Positions 42,600 to 51,642 of a DNA stretch of 64,000 nt are shown piece by piece. The number at the start of each line of letters is the position of its first letter. The first letter of the stretch is position 1. The stretch lies in contig NZ_BMRZ01000022.1 in assembly GCF_014648895.1 (NCBI RefSeq), positions 1 to 64,000 of the forward strand. The letters are read 5' to 3'. The notes beneath the pieces are model-generated. The model made no database searches. It saw nothing but the letters and a program-made list of their open reading frames with translations, and was not told where the DNA came from. This DNA comes from Streptomyces tanashiensis (lineage in GTDB: Bacteria > Actinomycetota > Actinomycetes > Streptomycetales > Streptomycetaceae). Made by a program: the position numbers and the translations under genes.

Positions 42600-43676
42600 T
42601 CAGCGAAGGTTGGCGACAGCGCTAATCGCTACGTCCGGAACACGAGATCCGCTGCGCTTGAGCCAGCGGTCAACCCAGGCTGGCACGGGGAAGGCAAGCT
42701 GCTGCTGGGCAGCGTAAATCCCTGGACGGTCCTCCTTGATCCGCTTCAGACGGTCGCCGCGGCGTTGAATGGCACGAACCTCCAGTACTCCGGGCCGCTC
42801 GGCCAGGCCGGCGACGATGGCGGTGCACTGGTCGCTGTAACCAGTCGCCAGATGGCAGTTGCAGTGGTCGTCCAAGGGAGTGAGGGGCAGGCCCCAGCCG
42901 GGTGCTGTGAGCAGTGCCATCAGCCGCTGGTGGCCGGTGGCACCGGAACCTTCCGCGAACGTGGGGTCGATAATCCAGCGTTCGCCACCGCCGCGTTCGT
43001 GGTGGCCGAGCCAGCCGGTCACGGCCAGCGGTACCCCCAGGGTTCGGATCAGGCCGACCCGGCGCAGCAGTCCGCTAGTCAGCCAGGCCGACCCTGCGGT
43101 GCCCTGGCGGCCCGGCCGCCGGTAGGGACGCTCGGCCGGGTGCCACCGGGTCGGCAGGTCGCGGTGGCACGGCGTCATGCCGCAGGTGCCCATCTGCTGG
43201 TCCTGGACGTCGACCGCGCGCAGCCACTCGTCGGGGTCCAGACCCAGCAGGGTGACGGAGGCGGACGTGTCCAGCACGCGCAGCACCACCTGCCCGCCCT
43301 CGACGTGGGTACGGGCCCCGGGCACCCCCTTGATGTCACCGTACTCGTCGGCGCGCGGCAGCAGCGCTTCGGCCAGGTCCAGGGCTTGGGTCTCGTCCGG
43401 GTCGCGCCGTTCGACCGGGTCGGCCTCGAATCGGATCAGGAGGCGGTCGGAGCGCGGGTCGACGTATTCGATGCCCCACGGGTGCACAGTCGTGATCCGA
43501 CGCCAGGCCAGTGTGGCCATCACCCGGGCCTCTAGCAAGAGCTGGTCGGCGTCCGGCTCCGGGATCAGCAGGGAGCCGGGCGCGGCTGTCTCGACCCGGC
43601 GCCGGGCGGACTGCCAGGGCAGCCCGGTGTACAGACGCAGCAGTTCGGCGCGACGTTCGACGGCGGTTGCCTTCAT
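42600..43676 (-). CDS. Hypothetical element protein
   Basis: A 358-residue protein from ATG 43676; the longer frame has only low-complexity sequence upstream. It is rich in Arg, with DEWLRAVDVQDQQMGTCGMTPCHRD and LDDHCNCHLATGYSDQCTAIVAGLA as Cys/His-containing spots. No known domain is evident. It faces away from the HEPN gene at 44023. Confidence 0.6.
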   Translation of the reverse strand: MKATAVERRAELLRLYTGLPWQSARRRVETAAPGSLLIPEPDADQLLLEARVMATLAWRRITTVHPWGIEYVDPRSDRLLIRFEADPVERRDPDETQALDLAEALLPRADEYGDIKGVPGARTHVEGGQVVLRVLDTSASVTLLGLDPDEWLRAVDVQDQQMGTCGMTPCHRDLPTRWHPAERPYRRPGRQGTAGSAWLTSGLLRRVGLIRTLGVPLAVTGWLGHHERGGGERWIIDPTFAEGSGATGHQRLMALLTAPGWGLPLTPLDDHCNCHLATGYSDQCTAIVAGLAERPGVLEVRAIQRRGDRLKRIKEDRPGIYAAQQQLAFPVPAWVDRWLKRSGSRVPDVAISAVANLR

Positions 43677-44022
43677 ATCTCGGAGCCCCTCACACCGCGG
43701 AGCCGTCCCGACACAGCGCGCGCGGCAGAGAGCCACGGAAACATCTGGACCATGCAGCGGCGCCGGCCGAGCTGGCTTCTCCACGGCGTGCTCGATGTCG
43801 GGTCGAGCACGGGGCAGGGGCCCCGCCGGGCCCACCGCTCCGGATTTGACCACATCAACCGGGGGCAGGTCCTTGACGTCAGGATGACGCGCCGCCGTGT
43901 CACCCGAACGTTCGTAGGGGCGTGGCGCACGACATCAGGTAGTCCGAATGCCACAAGATGATGACGGCTATCCTGTGCACTCAGGAAAGGGCCCGCCGGG
44001 CTGTTGCCGGAGGGGGAAGCGC

Positions 44023-45060
44023 ATGGACGGTGAACGATCTGCCGACGCCGGAGACGGGCGCCGGTTTGTCCCGCCGGGGCGCCGCTCCGGGCCCCCGCAG
44101 CTGGACTTCCCTCCCGTCCGCAACGGCATCGATTACCTTGCCAGTGTCGTCGAGCACCTCAACGAGGAGGAGTCGGCGGTCGAGCCTCGCGACCTCAAGT
44201 ACGCGGTCCTGCATCTACAGGCGGCGGCCGAAGTGCTTCTCAAGGCCCGGCTGCTACGTGAGCACTGGAGCCTGGTCTTCAAGGACCCCGGCAAGGCGAC
44301 CCGGAGAGACTTCGACAGTGCGGACTTCGAGAGCTGCGGCACCGGAGCAGCGGTCGAGCGCCTGCGCGACATCGCCGGGATCGACTTCGACAAGAAGGAG
44401 ACCGAGGCGCTCGGTGCCCTCGCGAAGGACCGCAACGCGCTGCAGCACTACGGCCTGACCCACAGTGCCCACGCGGTAGAGGCCCGCGCCGGCAGGGTGC
44501 TTGACTTCCTCATGCGCTTCCTGGAAGACGAACTCCTGCCGCTGCTCAGCGGTCCGGAGCGGGAGAGGGCCGCCCGGGACATGATCCCGGTGAGCGACGG
44601 TGTGCGGAACATCAGCTCCTTCGTCACCCGGCGTCTGAACCGGCTCCGGGGCGAGCTGAAGGGACAAGAGAGCCTGACCGTCCAGTGCCCGGACTGCGAA
44701 CAGATGACCCTCGTTCTTGTCCCAGGCGGGGGCCTCTGCCACTTCTGCGGCGCGTCCTGGTCCTCGGACGAGTCGATCGCCTCCGACTACTTGGAGGCCC
44801 GCGGCGAGACGGAGGAACTGATTCAACTGTGCCCGCAGTGCGACGACTACGACCTCCTGGAGGGGGTTGTGTTCGCGGACGATCCCACCGCGGTCGGCGG
44901 GCTGTACTGCTTTGGCTGCACCGCCCGCTACACCTCAGGCGAGTTGGCCCCCTGCGCAGGCTGCAGCCGATTGTGGCCCATTGAGGCGGACTACGACGGT
45001 GGGGCCGGCCCCCTGTGCCCGGAATGCAGGGAACAAACCCAGCCGGAAGGCGTCGGGTAG
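44023..45060 (+). CDS. HEPN-like protein with multiple zinc ribbons
   Basis: A 345-residue protein starting at ATG 44023 after GGAGGGGGAAG. The N-terminal ~190 residues are helical and carry the HEPN signature R-x4-H: KDRNALQHYG with Arg137 and His142. The C-terminal half has repeated Cys pairs (CPDCEQ, CHFCGA, CPQCDD, CFGCTA, CAGCSR, CPECRE), enough for about three zinc ribbons. HEPN domains are metal-independent RNases used in antiviral and toxin systems. The ribbons may bind nucleic acid. It stands 650 bases before a second HEPN-motif gene. Confidence 0.7.
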   Translation: MDGERSADAGDGRRFVPPGRRSGPPQLDFPPVRNGIDYLASVVEHLNEEESAVEPRDLKYAVLHLQAAAEVLLKARLLREHWSLVFKDPGKATRRDFDSADFESCGTGAAVERLRDIAGIDFDKKETEALGALAKDRNALQHYGLTHSAHAVEARAGRVLDFLMRFLEDELLPLLSGPERERAARDMIPVSDGVRNISSFVTRRLNRLRGELKGQESLTVQCPDCEQMTLVLVPGGGLCHFCGASWSSDESIASDYLEARGETEELIQLCPQCDDYDLLEGVVFADDPTAVGGLYCFGCTARYTSGELAPCAGCSRLWPIEADYDGGAGPLCPECREQTQPEGVG

Positions 45061-45711
45061 CAGCTGCCCACGCCGGCCCATCGCGTGCGCTGCTGCGGTG
45101 AAGGGCTGAGGAGCTCCTGGAAGAAATCCTTGAGTAGCGGCTTTGCACTCGGCCTGAGACTGCGAGAGAGCCTCTGGTCAGCGTGCACGGACTTTGCCGC
45201 GAGCTGCCAGATCCGACAGTGGCCCTGTAGGTTCCCCAGCCCTGCCGCCCTTTCCCATCGGCGATGCCCACCAGGGCCAGTGGGACAAGGGGATGGGACT
45301 CATACGTCCTGAGCGAGCAGTCCCCCTCTTTGCATGTAGCCAGCACAAGAGGCAGCACTACTCGCGCACCTGCTCACAGGGTCCCGGCATGGCGGCCCGT
45401 CACCACCAGTACGGCGTCACGAGTGCACGAGGCGGGCGATGGCGTCTGCGTCCTGCACAGCACGCGCTGCTGGCCAGACACACGGTGAAGGCCGAATGCG
45501 CGACACGGACACAACAGCAGGACGAAGCACAGCGGGCATGAGTGGGCATAGCGAAAACCGAGAGTCCGAGCGATGCCAGTGGACGAGGCGACGCGGAACC
45601 TGCAAGTCCTCTCGCAGCGGACTCAAGAAGTCACACCCCAGGGGAATACGGGTGGCCGATCACGGGCCTAGAGGTGCATCCTGGCCTGTTTCCCATGATG
45701 AGGAGAAGTAC
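45061..45711. other. 650-base gene-free gap between the two HEPN-motif genes
   Basis: Short frames only, with Arg/Ser/Cys-rich shadow composition. No tRNA or strong hairpin was seen. A good AGGAGAAG ribosome-binding site (45701-45708) closes it. Confidence 0.45.
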
Positions 45712-47025
45712 ATGGAGATCCGGTCGTTTGAGGACTTGCGAGCTGCGGACAATCTGTCGCTGGCGTTCAACCCCTACGGCCTCGGCAGCCGGATGAAACC
45801 CGACGACGCGGCGGAGTTCCAACAGCGGCAGATCGCCGACTGTGACCTGGCGGAGGGTGTTGCGGCAGGAACACGCGCCTCCTTCGAGCGGCTGCGTACC
45901 GTCTTCGCCTACGGCGTGCTCTGCTACGACGTGTACACCATGGTCGGCGACCAGGCCCTCCTCATCTACGAGCAGGCGTTGCGCGACCGCTTCATGGAAT
46001 GGTCCGCCGGCACCATCACCTTCCGCTTCTCCCAGGACCCGGACGCCTCCTTCGCCGTCACGTCGTACGACGATGTCAAGAGGCTCGCGGACCGAATGGC
46101 GCGGCGACGCGCAAAGCTGGTCGTCGCCACGAACACCATCGAGTTCAACGGCATGCTGCACGGCCTTCGCCAGTGGGCGCGCACGGCAGGTCTGCTCCGC
46201 GGGCGGCGCAGTCGCACGATCGAAGACGCACTGGCCAAGCTGCGCAACCACGTTGCCCATCCCTCCGGCCATCATGTCGACACCCCCGTCGGGGCGGCCC
46301 AGACGGTGCGGGACCTGGCGGAACTGATCAACCAGCTGTGGGGGTGGGCCACTCCCGGTGGGCGCCTGTACCCGGCGCCTCTGCACCGGGAGATCGCTGT
46401 GCTGAGCTGGAATGGTTCCGGGCGAGCGCGCATGGAACCCGCCGGAGCACTTTCCGTCCCGGACCCAGCGGAAGAACGAGAAGGCGACGAGTACCAGCAC
46501 GTCGTGGTGCGGGCGGTCCCCTTCATCCCGAACAGCCGCTGGAATGACGATCACTGGGCGGAGTTCGACACCCGCTACGAGACCACGCGCTTCCCGACGG
46601 AGTACTTGTGGGGCCCCGGCACCCGCGAGGAGGCCCGGGCGTGGCTGGAATACGAGCGCCCAGAGGGGGACAGCGTCGATTTCACCGACCGAGTGTTCCT
46701 CATCCAGGACCACGAACGCCTGCTGCCACCGATGCGGCCGGCGGTAGCAGCCGGGCTGCTCGACGACGAACGCCTCGGTGTATGGCATGCCGTGCGGGCC
46801 GACTTTCCCGACGACGCCTTCGCGCATGTCCGAGGTTCCGGGGATCGCAGCACCGGCCACGTCCGACTCCCCGGAGACTGTCCTGCCTGTTCCGCTGAAG
46901 TCCTGGGCTCCGGCTCCTACGACGAGGCCGCTCGCGCCACGACAGCCGTTCTCGGGCCGATCCAGGCGGTACAGCTTCCCGCCGTCCGACTCCCCTTGTC
47001 GATCTTCTGGCCCGACCGGCCGTGA
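45712..47025 (+). CDS. HEPN-motif hypothetical protein
   Basis: A 437-residue protein from ATG 45712 (AGGAGAAG 4 bases upstream). The N-terminal half is helical (VLCYDVYTMVGDQALLIYEQALRDRFMEW) and ends with IEDALAKLRNHVAHPSGHH, an R-x4-H motif (Arg178, His183) in the usual HEPN helix context. The C-terminal half is mixed alpha/beta with no known fold. Its HEPN assignment rests on that motif and helix pattern only. Confidence 0.6.
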   Translation: MEIRSFEDLRAADNLSLAFNPYGLGSRMKPDDAAEFQQRQIADCDLAEGVAAGTRASFERLRTVFAYGVLCYDVYTMVGDQALLIYEQALRDRFMEWSAGTITFRFSQDPDASFAVTSYDDVKRLADRMARRRAKLVVATNTIEFNGMLHGLRQWARTAGLLRGRRSRTIEDALAKLRNHVAHPSGHHVDTPVGAAQTVRDLAELINQLWGWATPGGRLYPAPLHREIAVLSWNGSGRARMEPAGALSVPDPAEEREGDEYQHVVVRAVPFIPNSRWNDDHWAEFDTRYETTRFPTEYLWGPGTREEARAWLEYERPEGDSVDFTDRVFLIQDHERLLPPMRPAVAAGLLDDERLGVWHAVRADFPDDAFAHVRGSGDRSTGHVRLPGDCPACSAEVLGSGSYDEAARATTAVLGPIQAVQLPAVRLPLSIFWPDRP

Positions 47026-47608
47026 GCCGTGCAGTGTGAGGATGGCAGGCCAACAATGGGCGTTGTTCGGACGTTGCGGCTGGGGTCGATGCCAGCCGTC
47101 GAGCCGGTGGCGCGGCCCTGGGGCAGCCGCACGCGGCAGATGCGGCGAAGGGGCGTCGTGGACCTGATCGCCCGGCGCGATGCAGCCGCACTGGAACACG
47201 TCGAACAGGCCCACCCATGCCCCGCCTCGCGGCTGATGCAAGGGTCCCTCCGTCACACAGACGACGGTGGTCACAACTTCTCCCACCCGCTGCACCCGCC
47301 GCCCGCCCGTCACCTGGGCGCGCCCTCTGAAACTGGAAGGTGCGAGCGTGCCATGAGGAGTTGCCATACGGGCTCTGCTTGGTACACGGGCTCCTAGTAG
47401 TTCTCAGCCTCTGTCCACGAGGGTTGTTCCGGGTAGGGGCGCTGCCGGTCACAGCCTCCTGAGCCGGTAGCTCCACCGCTGATGACGCAGATATCTGGCC
47501 GTTTCCAGAATTGTGTGATCACTCGGTTACGTCACGCATGCGGACTGTGATACGCCTAAGGATCTTCGGCTCGCTGGCCCTCTGGGCTCGCGGTGTGCCT
47601 TACACAGC
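47026..47608. other. 580-base intergenic region before the three-gene defence operon
   Basis: No supported gene. The part around 47470-47560 (GATGACGCAGATATCTGG, then GTGTGATCACTCGGTTACG) is less GC-rich than its surroundings, so it may hold the operon promoter. Confidence 0.4.
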
Positions 47609-48973
47609 TTGGGGGTGGTTGTGGTCGACGTGGCGGTGGACGCGGGGGATGATGCCGATGACTTCGTGCATCCCATCTTTCAGCGGGCGCCCGGGGAGGA
47701 CGGGGGAACCGACACCGCCCGGCTCTATCGGTATCAAGCCGAAGTGGCGGCCCAGGCGTGCCTGGCCATGCTCACGCGGGACGAGATCGAGTACGTCGTC
47801 TGCGAGTGGCATGAGGACTTCGTCATCGCCTTCAAGAACGGTTCCGTCGAGCTGGTGTCAGTTAAGCACCGCCAGTACCACCGGACCCTGTGGAATGTAG
47901 GCGACCTGTGCAAGGACGGGGGCCTCGCTCACCTGTTCAACAGCTGGCGCGCATGCGGTTCCGCAGACAACGTCCGGCTGCGCCTCACGACGAACGGCGC
48001 CCTGAACACGAACAAGGGAAACGCCGCTGCACTCGCCAAGATGTGCGGCCCGGAACCGGAGGTCACTACCGGCGTCGACGCTATGGCAACGACCGTCGCA
48101 CAGTACTTCCTGAAGATCCGTTGGAAGCAGCCGTACCCGCACATTCCAGTGGTGACCGAAACCAAGAAGATGACTGACATCGTCATCCCCGATGGCTTCG
48201 TTGCCACGATCAAGCGCTTCCTGGCAGTGCTGCGCATCGACTACAAGAGCGTCCCCTCCTCCCGGTTCATCACTGACCACAACCTCCAGCAGCTTCTTCG
48301 GCCAGCGATCCTGGCTCTGGAGTTGGACCACGTAGATGACGAAGCCACCTACCGGCGAATCGTCGAGCGCATCGAGCAGGCCAACCGCGGCGAGGGCGAG
48401 CGCGGCCAGTTGGCCGAGTACATCGCGACGCCGAGCCGGGTCCTCCACAACGTGCAGATGCAGCAGCGCATCGCGCGCCGGACGCTTTACCCCCATACCG
48501 TGCGCGAGGAGTTCGTCTACCGCGAGCTCACGGTGCCGACATTTACTCCCGGCCGGCTCCCGATGGTCGCTCCCGGGGGAGCGAATCTCCGCAAGAAGTT
48601 GGTACGCGGGCACGTACCCGATGACGAGGTTGCACACGCAGAAAGCCTGCGCTCGGCCTGGTACGTGGCGTGGGCGGAGCACCGTTCGGGGTTGCCCGGC
48701 GACAGTTCCGACCTTGCGAACATGCGCTTGGAAGTGTTGGACACCGCCTTCGACTGCCGCGCGGATGCGCAGAGTGAAGCGGCGGAGGGCAGCCCGTACG
48801 GGGCGAGGATGAATCGGCTGCTGAGGCAGCGGTTGACGCCGGAAGCGATGTTGGCAACCCTGCCGTTCAAGATCAACGCCAAGCATCTTCGCGGCTTGGC
48901 GTATCAGCTGTGCGACGACTGCGACTACTACTTCTCCGACGTCTTCGATGTCTCCGAGGAGGAGGCATCGTGA
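47609..48973 (+). CDS. lmuA: DUF4297/Cap4-type nuclease, LmuA-like effector
   Basis: About 450 residues; the start is ambiguous among TTG 47609, GTG 47615, 47621 and 47630. The N-terminal domain reads TARLYRYQAEVAAQACLAML, then EIEYVVCEWHEDFVIAFKNG and VELVSVKHRQYHRTLWNV, the pattern of the DUF4297 PD-(D/E)XK nuclease (acidic residue, then E-x-x-x-V-K). The remainder is helical without motifs. Cap4-type nucleases are dsDNA-degrading effectors in CBASS and in Lamassu. GTGA overlap with the next gene and the downstream SMC ATPase support the Lamassu-type reading. Confidence 0.7.
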   Translation: MGVVVVDVAVDAGDDADDFVHPIFQRAPGEDGGTDTARLYRYQAEVAAQACLAMLTRDEIEYVVCEWHEDFVIAFKNGSVELVSVKHRQYHRTLWNVGDLCKDGGLAHLFNSWRACGSADNVRLRLTTNGALNTNKGNAAALAKMCGPEPEVTTGVDAMATTVAQYFLKIRWKQPYPHIPVVTETKKMTDIVIPDGFVATIKRFLAVLRIDYKSVPSSRFITDHNLQQLLRPAILALELDHVDDEATYRRIVERIEQANRGEGERGQLAEYIATPSRVLHNVQMQQRIARRTLYPHTVREEFVYRELTVPTFTPGRLPMVAPGGANLRKKLVRGHVPDDEVAHAESLRSAWYVAWAEHRSGLPGDSSDLANMRLEVLDTAFDCRADAQSEAAEGSPYGARMNRLLRQRLTPEAMLATLPFKINAKHLRGLAYQLCDDCDYYFSDVFDVSEEEAS

Positions 48974-49542
48974 GCAACGCCTCCGAGCGTCTGGCCTCCG
49001 AGGCGCGCATCAAGGGGCAGGCCCGCAACGAGGAACGCCGTGAAGCCCACTATCACGAGGCAAGGGTCCTGTTGCTGATCGACCGCTTCACCACGGCGCG
49101 CACGGGCTTGGCGGGACTGACAAAGCTGGCCAAGCTCGATTTCCTTCTTCGCTATCCGGCGATGCTGGAGCGCCTACTCAAGGAGGACGGCCACGCCTGG
49201 CCCCGCGGCATGGAACCCACGGCCGCAGAGCGACGGGCGGTCGAGAGCCGCATGACCCGCTACAAGTACGGGCCTTGGGATCAGCGCTACTACAGCGTCC
49301 TCGGCTCGCTCGCGGCCCGTGATCTCATCACGTACGGCGAGGGCGACCGGGCTGAGTTCCGCATCACCGCCTCCGGCGCCATTGCCGCGGCCACTCTGTC
49401 CGAGACGCCTGAGTGGGCGCTCGTTTCGCATCGGACGGCGCTCTTGAAGAAGCACTTCGACAAGTCTGGGTCAGCGCTAAAGACCCTCATCTACGAGCGC
49501 CTGCCCGACGCGGTGGACAGGCCCTGGCGAACGGAAATCTGA
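48970..49542 (+). CDS. lmuC: Small middle component, LmuC/ABC-3C-like
   Basis: A 190-residue protein starting at GTG 48970 in the nuclease stop. It is helical: EARVLLLIDRFTTARTGLAGLTKLAKLDFLLRYPAMLERLL, then MTRYKYGPWDQRYYSVLGSLAARDLI, a wHTH-like ending. This matches the middle component of ABC-three-component systems and LmuC of Lamassu, which bridges ATPase and effector. It shares a base of its stop with the ATPase start. Confidence 0.7.
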   Translation: MSNASERLASEARIKGQARNEERREAHYHEARVLLLIDRFTTARTGLAGLTKLAKLDFLLRYPAMLERLLKEDGHAWPRGMEPTAAERRAVESRMTRYKYGPWDQRYYSVLGSLAARDLITYGEGDRAEFRITASGAIAAATLSETPEWALVSHRTALLKKHFDKSGSALKTLIYERLPDAVDRPWRTEI

Positions 49543-51479
49543 TGGCGGTCCACCTGAAGTTTCTGGCCTTGACCGTCTCCACCGCCGACGCCGAGAAGAC
49601 GTACCGGTTCGACCAGCCGGCCACCGTGATCAGCGGGCCGAGCGGCAGCGGCAAGTCCAGCCTTCTCATGCTGCTCAAGCACGCTGTCGGCGGCGACGCC
49701 ATCCTGACGCCTGCCGTACGTGACCACGTCCACTCGGTGTGTGCGGAGATCCTCGTCGGCGACGAGCACGTGGTACTCAGGAGGATGATCGGCGAAGCCG
49801 GAAGCGACCGCGTGGACGTGCTCGACCCGGTCACACTGGATCTCCGCGAAAGCCTCATCATCCGCGCCGAAGAGGGTCAAACGACCTTGTCCGACCGGCT
49901 GCTGAGCGCCCTCGGCTTCCCCCGCGTATCGATTCCCGTACGCCGAGAAGGCAAAGCGGCCAAGGCCAACATGACCTTCCAGGCTCTGTTCGCCTACGTC
50001 TACCTCGAAGCGATCTACATCGACACCCAAATCGTTCGCCACCAGCAGTCGTACTTCGACGGCATGCGTCGAGCCCTCTTCGAAGTCATTTTCGGCCTGA
50101 CGGACAGCGTGCTTCTGGATCTGAAGCAGCGCTCGGCGCAGCTCTTGACCGACATGAAGACGAAGACCGCTGAGCACGAGAACGTCAGCAACTTCCTGCG
50201 AGAGTCGGACTCGCGCAGCGATGACGCGCTCCGTGCGGAGCTCTTCCAGCTGCGCGAGATGCTGACCTTCGCCGAAAGGGCCCTCGGTGCGCTGCGCTCG
50301 GAGCTGGAGGAAAGCAGCGCGGCTGATGCCGTTCTCCGCCAGGAGCTTCGTCAGGCCGTCGCAGCGGCGAGGGACGCCGGCCAAGAGATCGTGGCGGCAC
50401 GCGAGCTGCTCGAGGCGCGTGAATCAGTGGTCGCTCAGGTCGAACTTGATCTCCTACGGCTGGACCGCTCGGCGTCCGCGATTGAGAAGCTGTCCCCCTT
50501 CGACTTTGTCATCTGCCCACGCTGCATGCAGCGGCTGGAAGGGCGACCGGTCCAAGAAGACCACTGCATCGTCTGCCTGCAGCCCGATCCCCCGGACGAG
50601 TCCGTCGACCCCGCAGCCATCCAGGAGACACGTGAGGCCCTGGAGAGGCAGCTGCTGGACGCACGAGCAGTTCTAGATGCTGATGCACAGGTCCTTGCAG
50701 CTGCTCGCGACCGGGCTCAGCAAGCCGACTTTCTCGCCACCACCCTTCGACGGGAGCTGGACGCGCAGACCCGTGACGTCGTCGCGCCTCGCTTCGACGC
50801 GATCGCCGGCTCCAGCGCCCGCGTAGCCGCGCTCGGAGCGAGCATCGACGCCGTAACTCAGCTGCGCGATGCCTGGGCTCGCGCGCGGTCCATCGCCCAA
50901 GAGGTCAAGGACCTCAGAGCGACCCGCACACGCGTCCAAGCCGACGTCAAGACCCGCTCCCTGGCACTCGCCGCCCGCGGACAACTGGTCGACGACCTGA
51001 GCCAGGAATTCTTCACCCTGCTCGCCGAGCTGCACCTGCCTTGGGTACAGACGGCGATCATCGATCCGAAGACCTACCTACCAGTGATCGACGGAAGCCC
51101 CTTCGAGAGCCTGCAGGCTTCCGGCGGCGGGATCACGACATGTGTGAGCATCGCCTACAGCCTCGCGCTGCTTGAATTCGGGCTCACGCACCCCGATGTC
51201 CTCGTCCCCTCACTACTGATCATCGACTCTCCCCGCAAGGCACTGGGCAACAACCCGGACGACCAGGAACGTGGGAACCGCATCTACGGCCGCTTCAAAG
51301 CACTCGCGGATGCCTATGGCGATCGCGTGCAGCTGATCATCGCCGACAACGACACAGCTCCCGTCCCCAGTGACACCTTCAGCACCATCTCCCTCGACTA
51401 CAGCCAACCCATGGTCCCTGGCGTGACGCACCCTGGCCCCGAGCACACCCACCGAGCCGAACACGGCTACGAGGCATAA
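49542..51479 (+). CDS. lmuB: SMC/Rad50-like ATPase, LmuB-like
   Basis: A 645-residue SMC-family ATPase. Walker A is VISGPSGSGKSSLL (~residues 29-42). Coiled-coil arms flank a hinge with CPRC (Cys325, Cys328) and CIVC (Cys342, Cys345), a zinc-hook-like motif. Then come the signature-like ASGGGITTCVSIAYSLALLE and Walker B LLIIDSPRK. In Lamassu and DdmABC this ATPase recognises foreign DNA and releases the nuclease. ATG 49542 directly abuts the previous stop. Confidence 0.8.
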   Translation: MAVHLKFLALTVSTADAEKTYRFDQPATVISGPSGSGKSSLLMLLKHAVGGDAILTPAVRDHVHSVCAEILVGDEHVVLRRMIGEAGSDRVDVLDPVTLDLRESLIIRAEEGQTTLSDRLLSALGFPRVSIPVRREGKAAKANMTFQALFAYVYLEAIYIDTQIVRHQQSYFDGMRRALFEVIFGLTDSVLLDLKQRSAQLLTDMKTKTAEHENVSNFLRESDSRSDDALRAELFQLREMLTFAERALGALRSELEESSAADAVLRQELRQAVAAARDAGQEIVAARELLEARESVVAQVELDLLRLDRSASAIEKLSPFDFVICPRCMQRLEGRPVQEDHCIVCLQPDPPDESVDPAAIQETREALERQLLDARAVLDADAQVLAAARDRAQQADFLATTLRRELDAQTRDVVAPRFDAIAGSSARVAALGASIDAVTQLRDAWARARSIAQEVKDLRATRTRVQADVKTRSLALAARGQLVDDLSQEFFTLLAELHLPWVQTAIIDPKTYLPVIDGSPFESLQASGGGITTCVSIAYSLALLEFGLTHPDVLVPSLLIIDSPRKALGNNPDDQERGNRIYGRFKALADAYGDRVQLIIADNDTAPVPSDTFSTISLDYSQPMVPGVTHPGPEHTHRAEHGYEA

Positions 51480-51642
51480 GCCGCGGCCGCTCCCGGGGCG
51501 GCCACCGGGCCCGCACCAGCCGCGACAGGTCTGCACCAGCACACCGCCGGCACCGGCTGAGGCGTACAGCAGCGCCTGCTGCCTCTGCCACGGTTCCAGG
51601 AACGAGCGGTCCCCGCGCCATCCCCGCCCGTCGGGCTGATCG

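Noticed and set aside
45631..47367. 578-residue frame on the minus strand
   Set aside because: Antisense of the HEPN-motif gene at 45712, with low-complexity composition and no recognisable motif.
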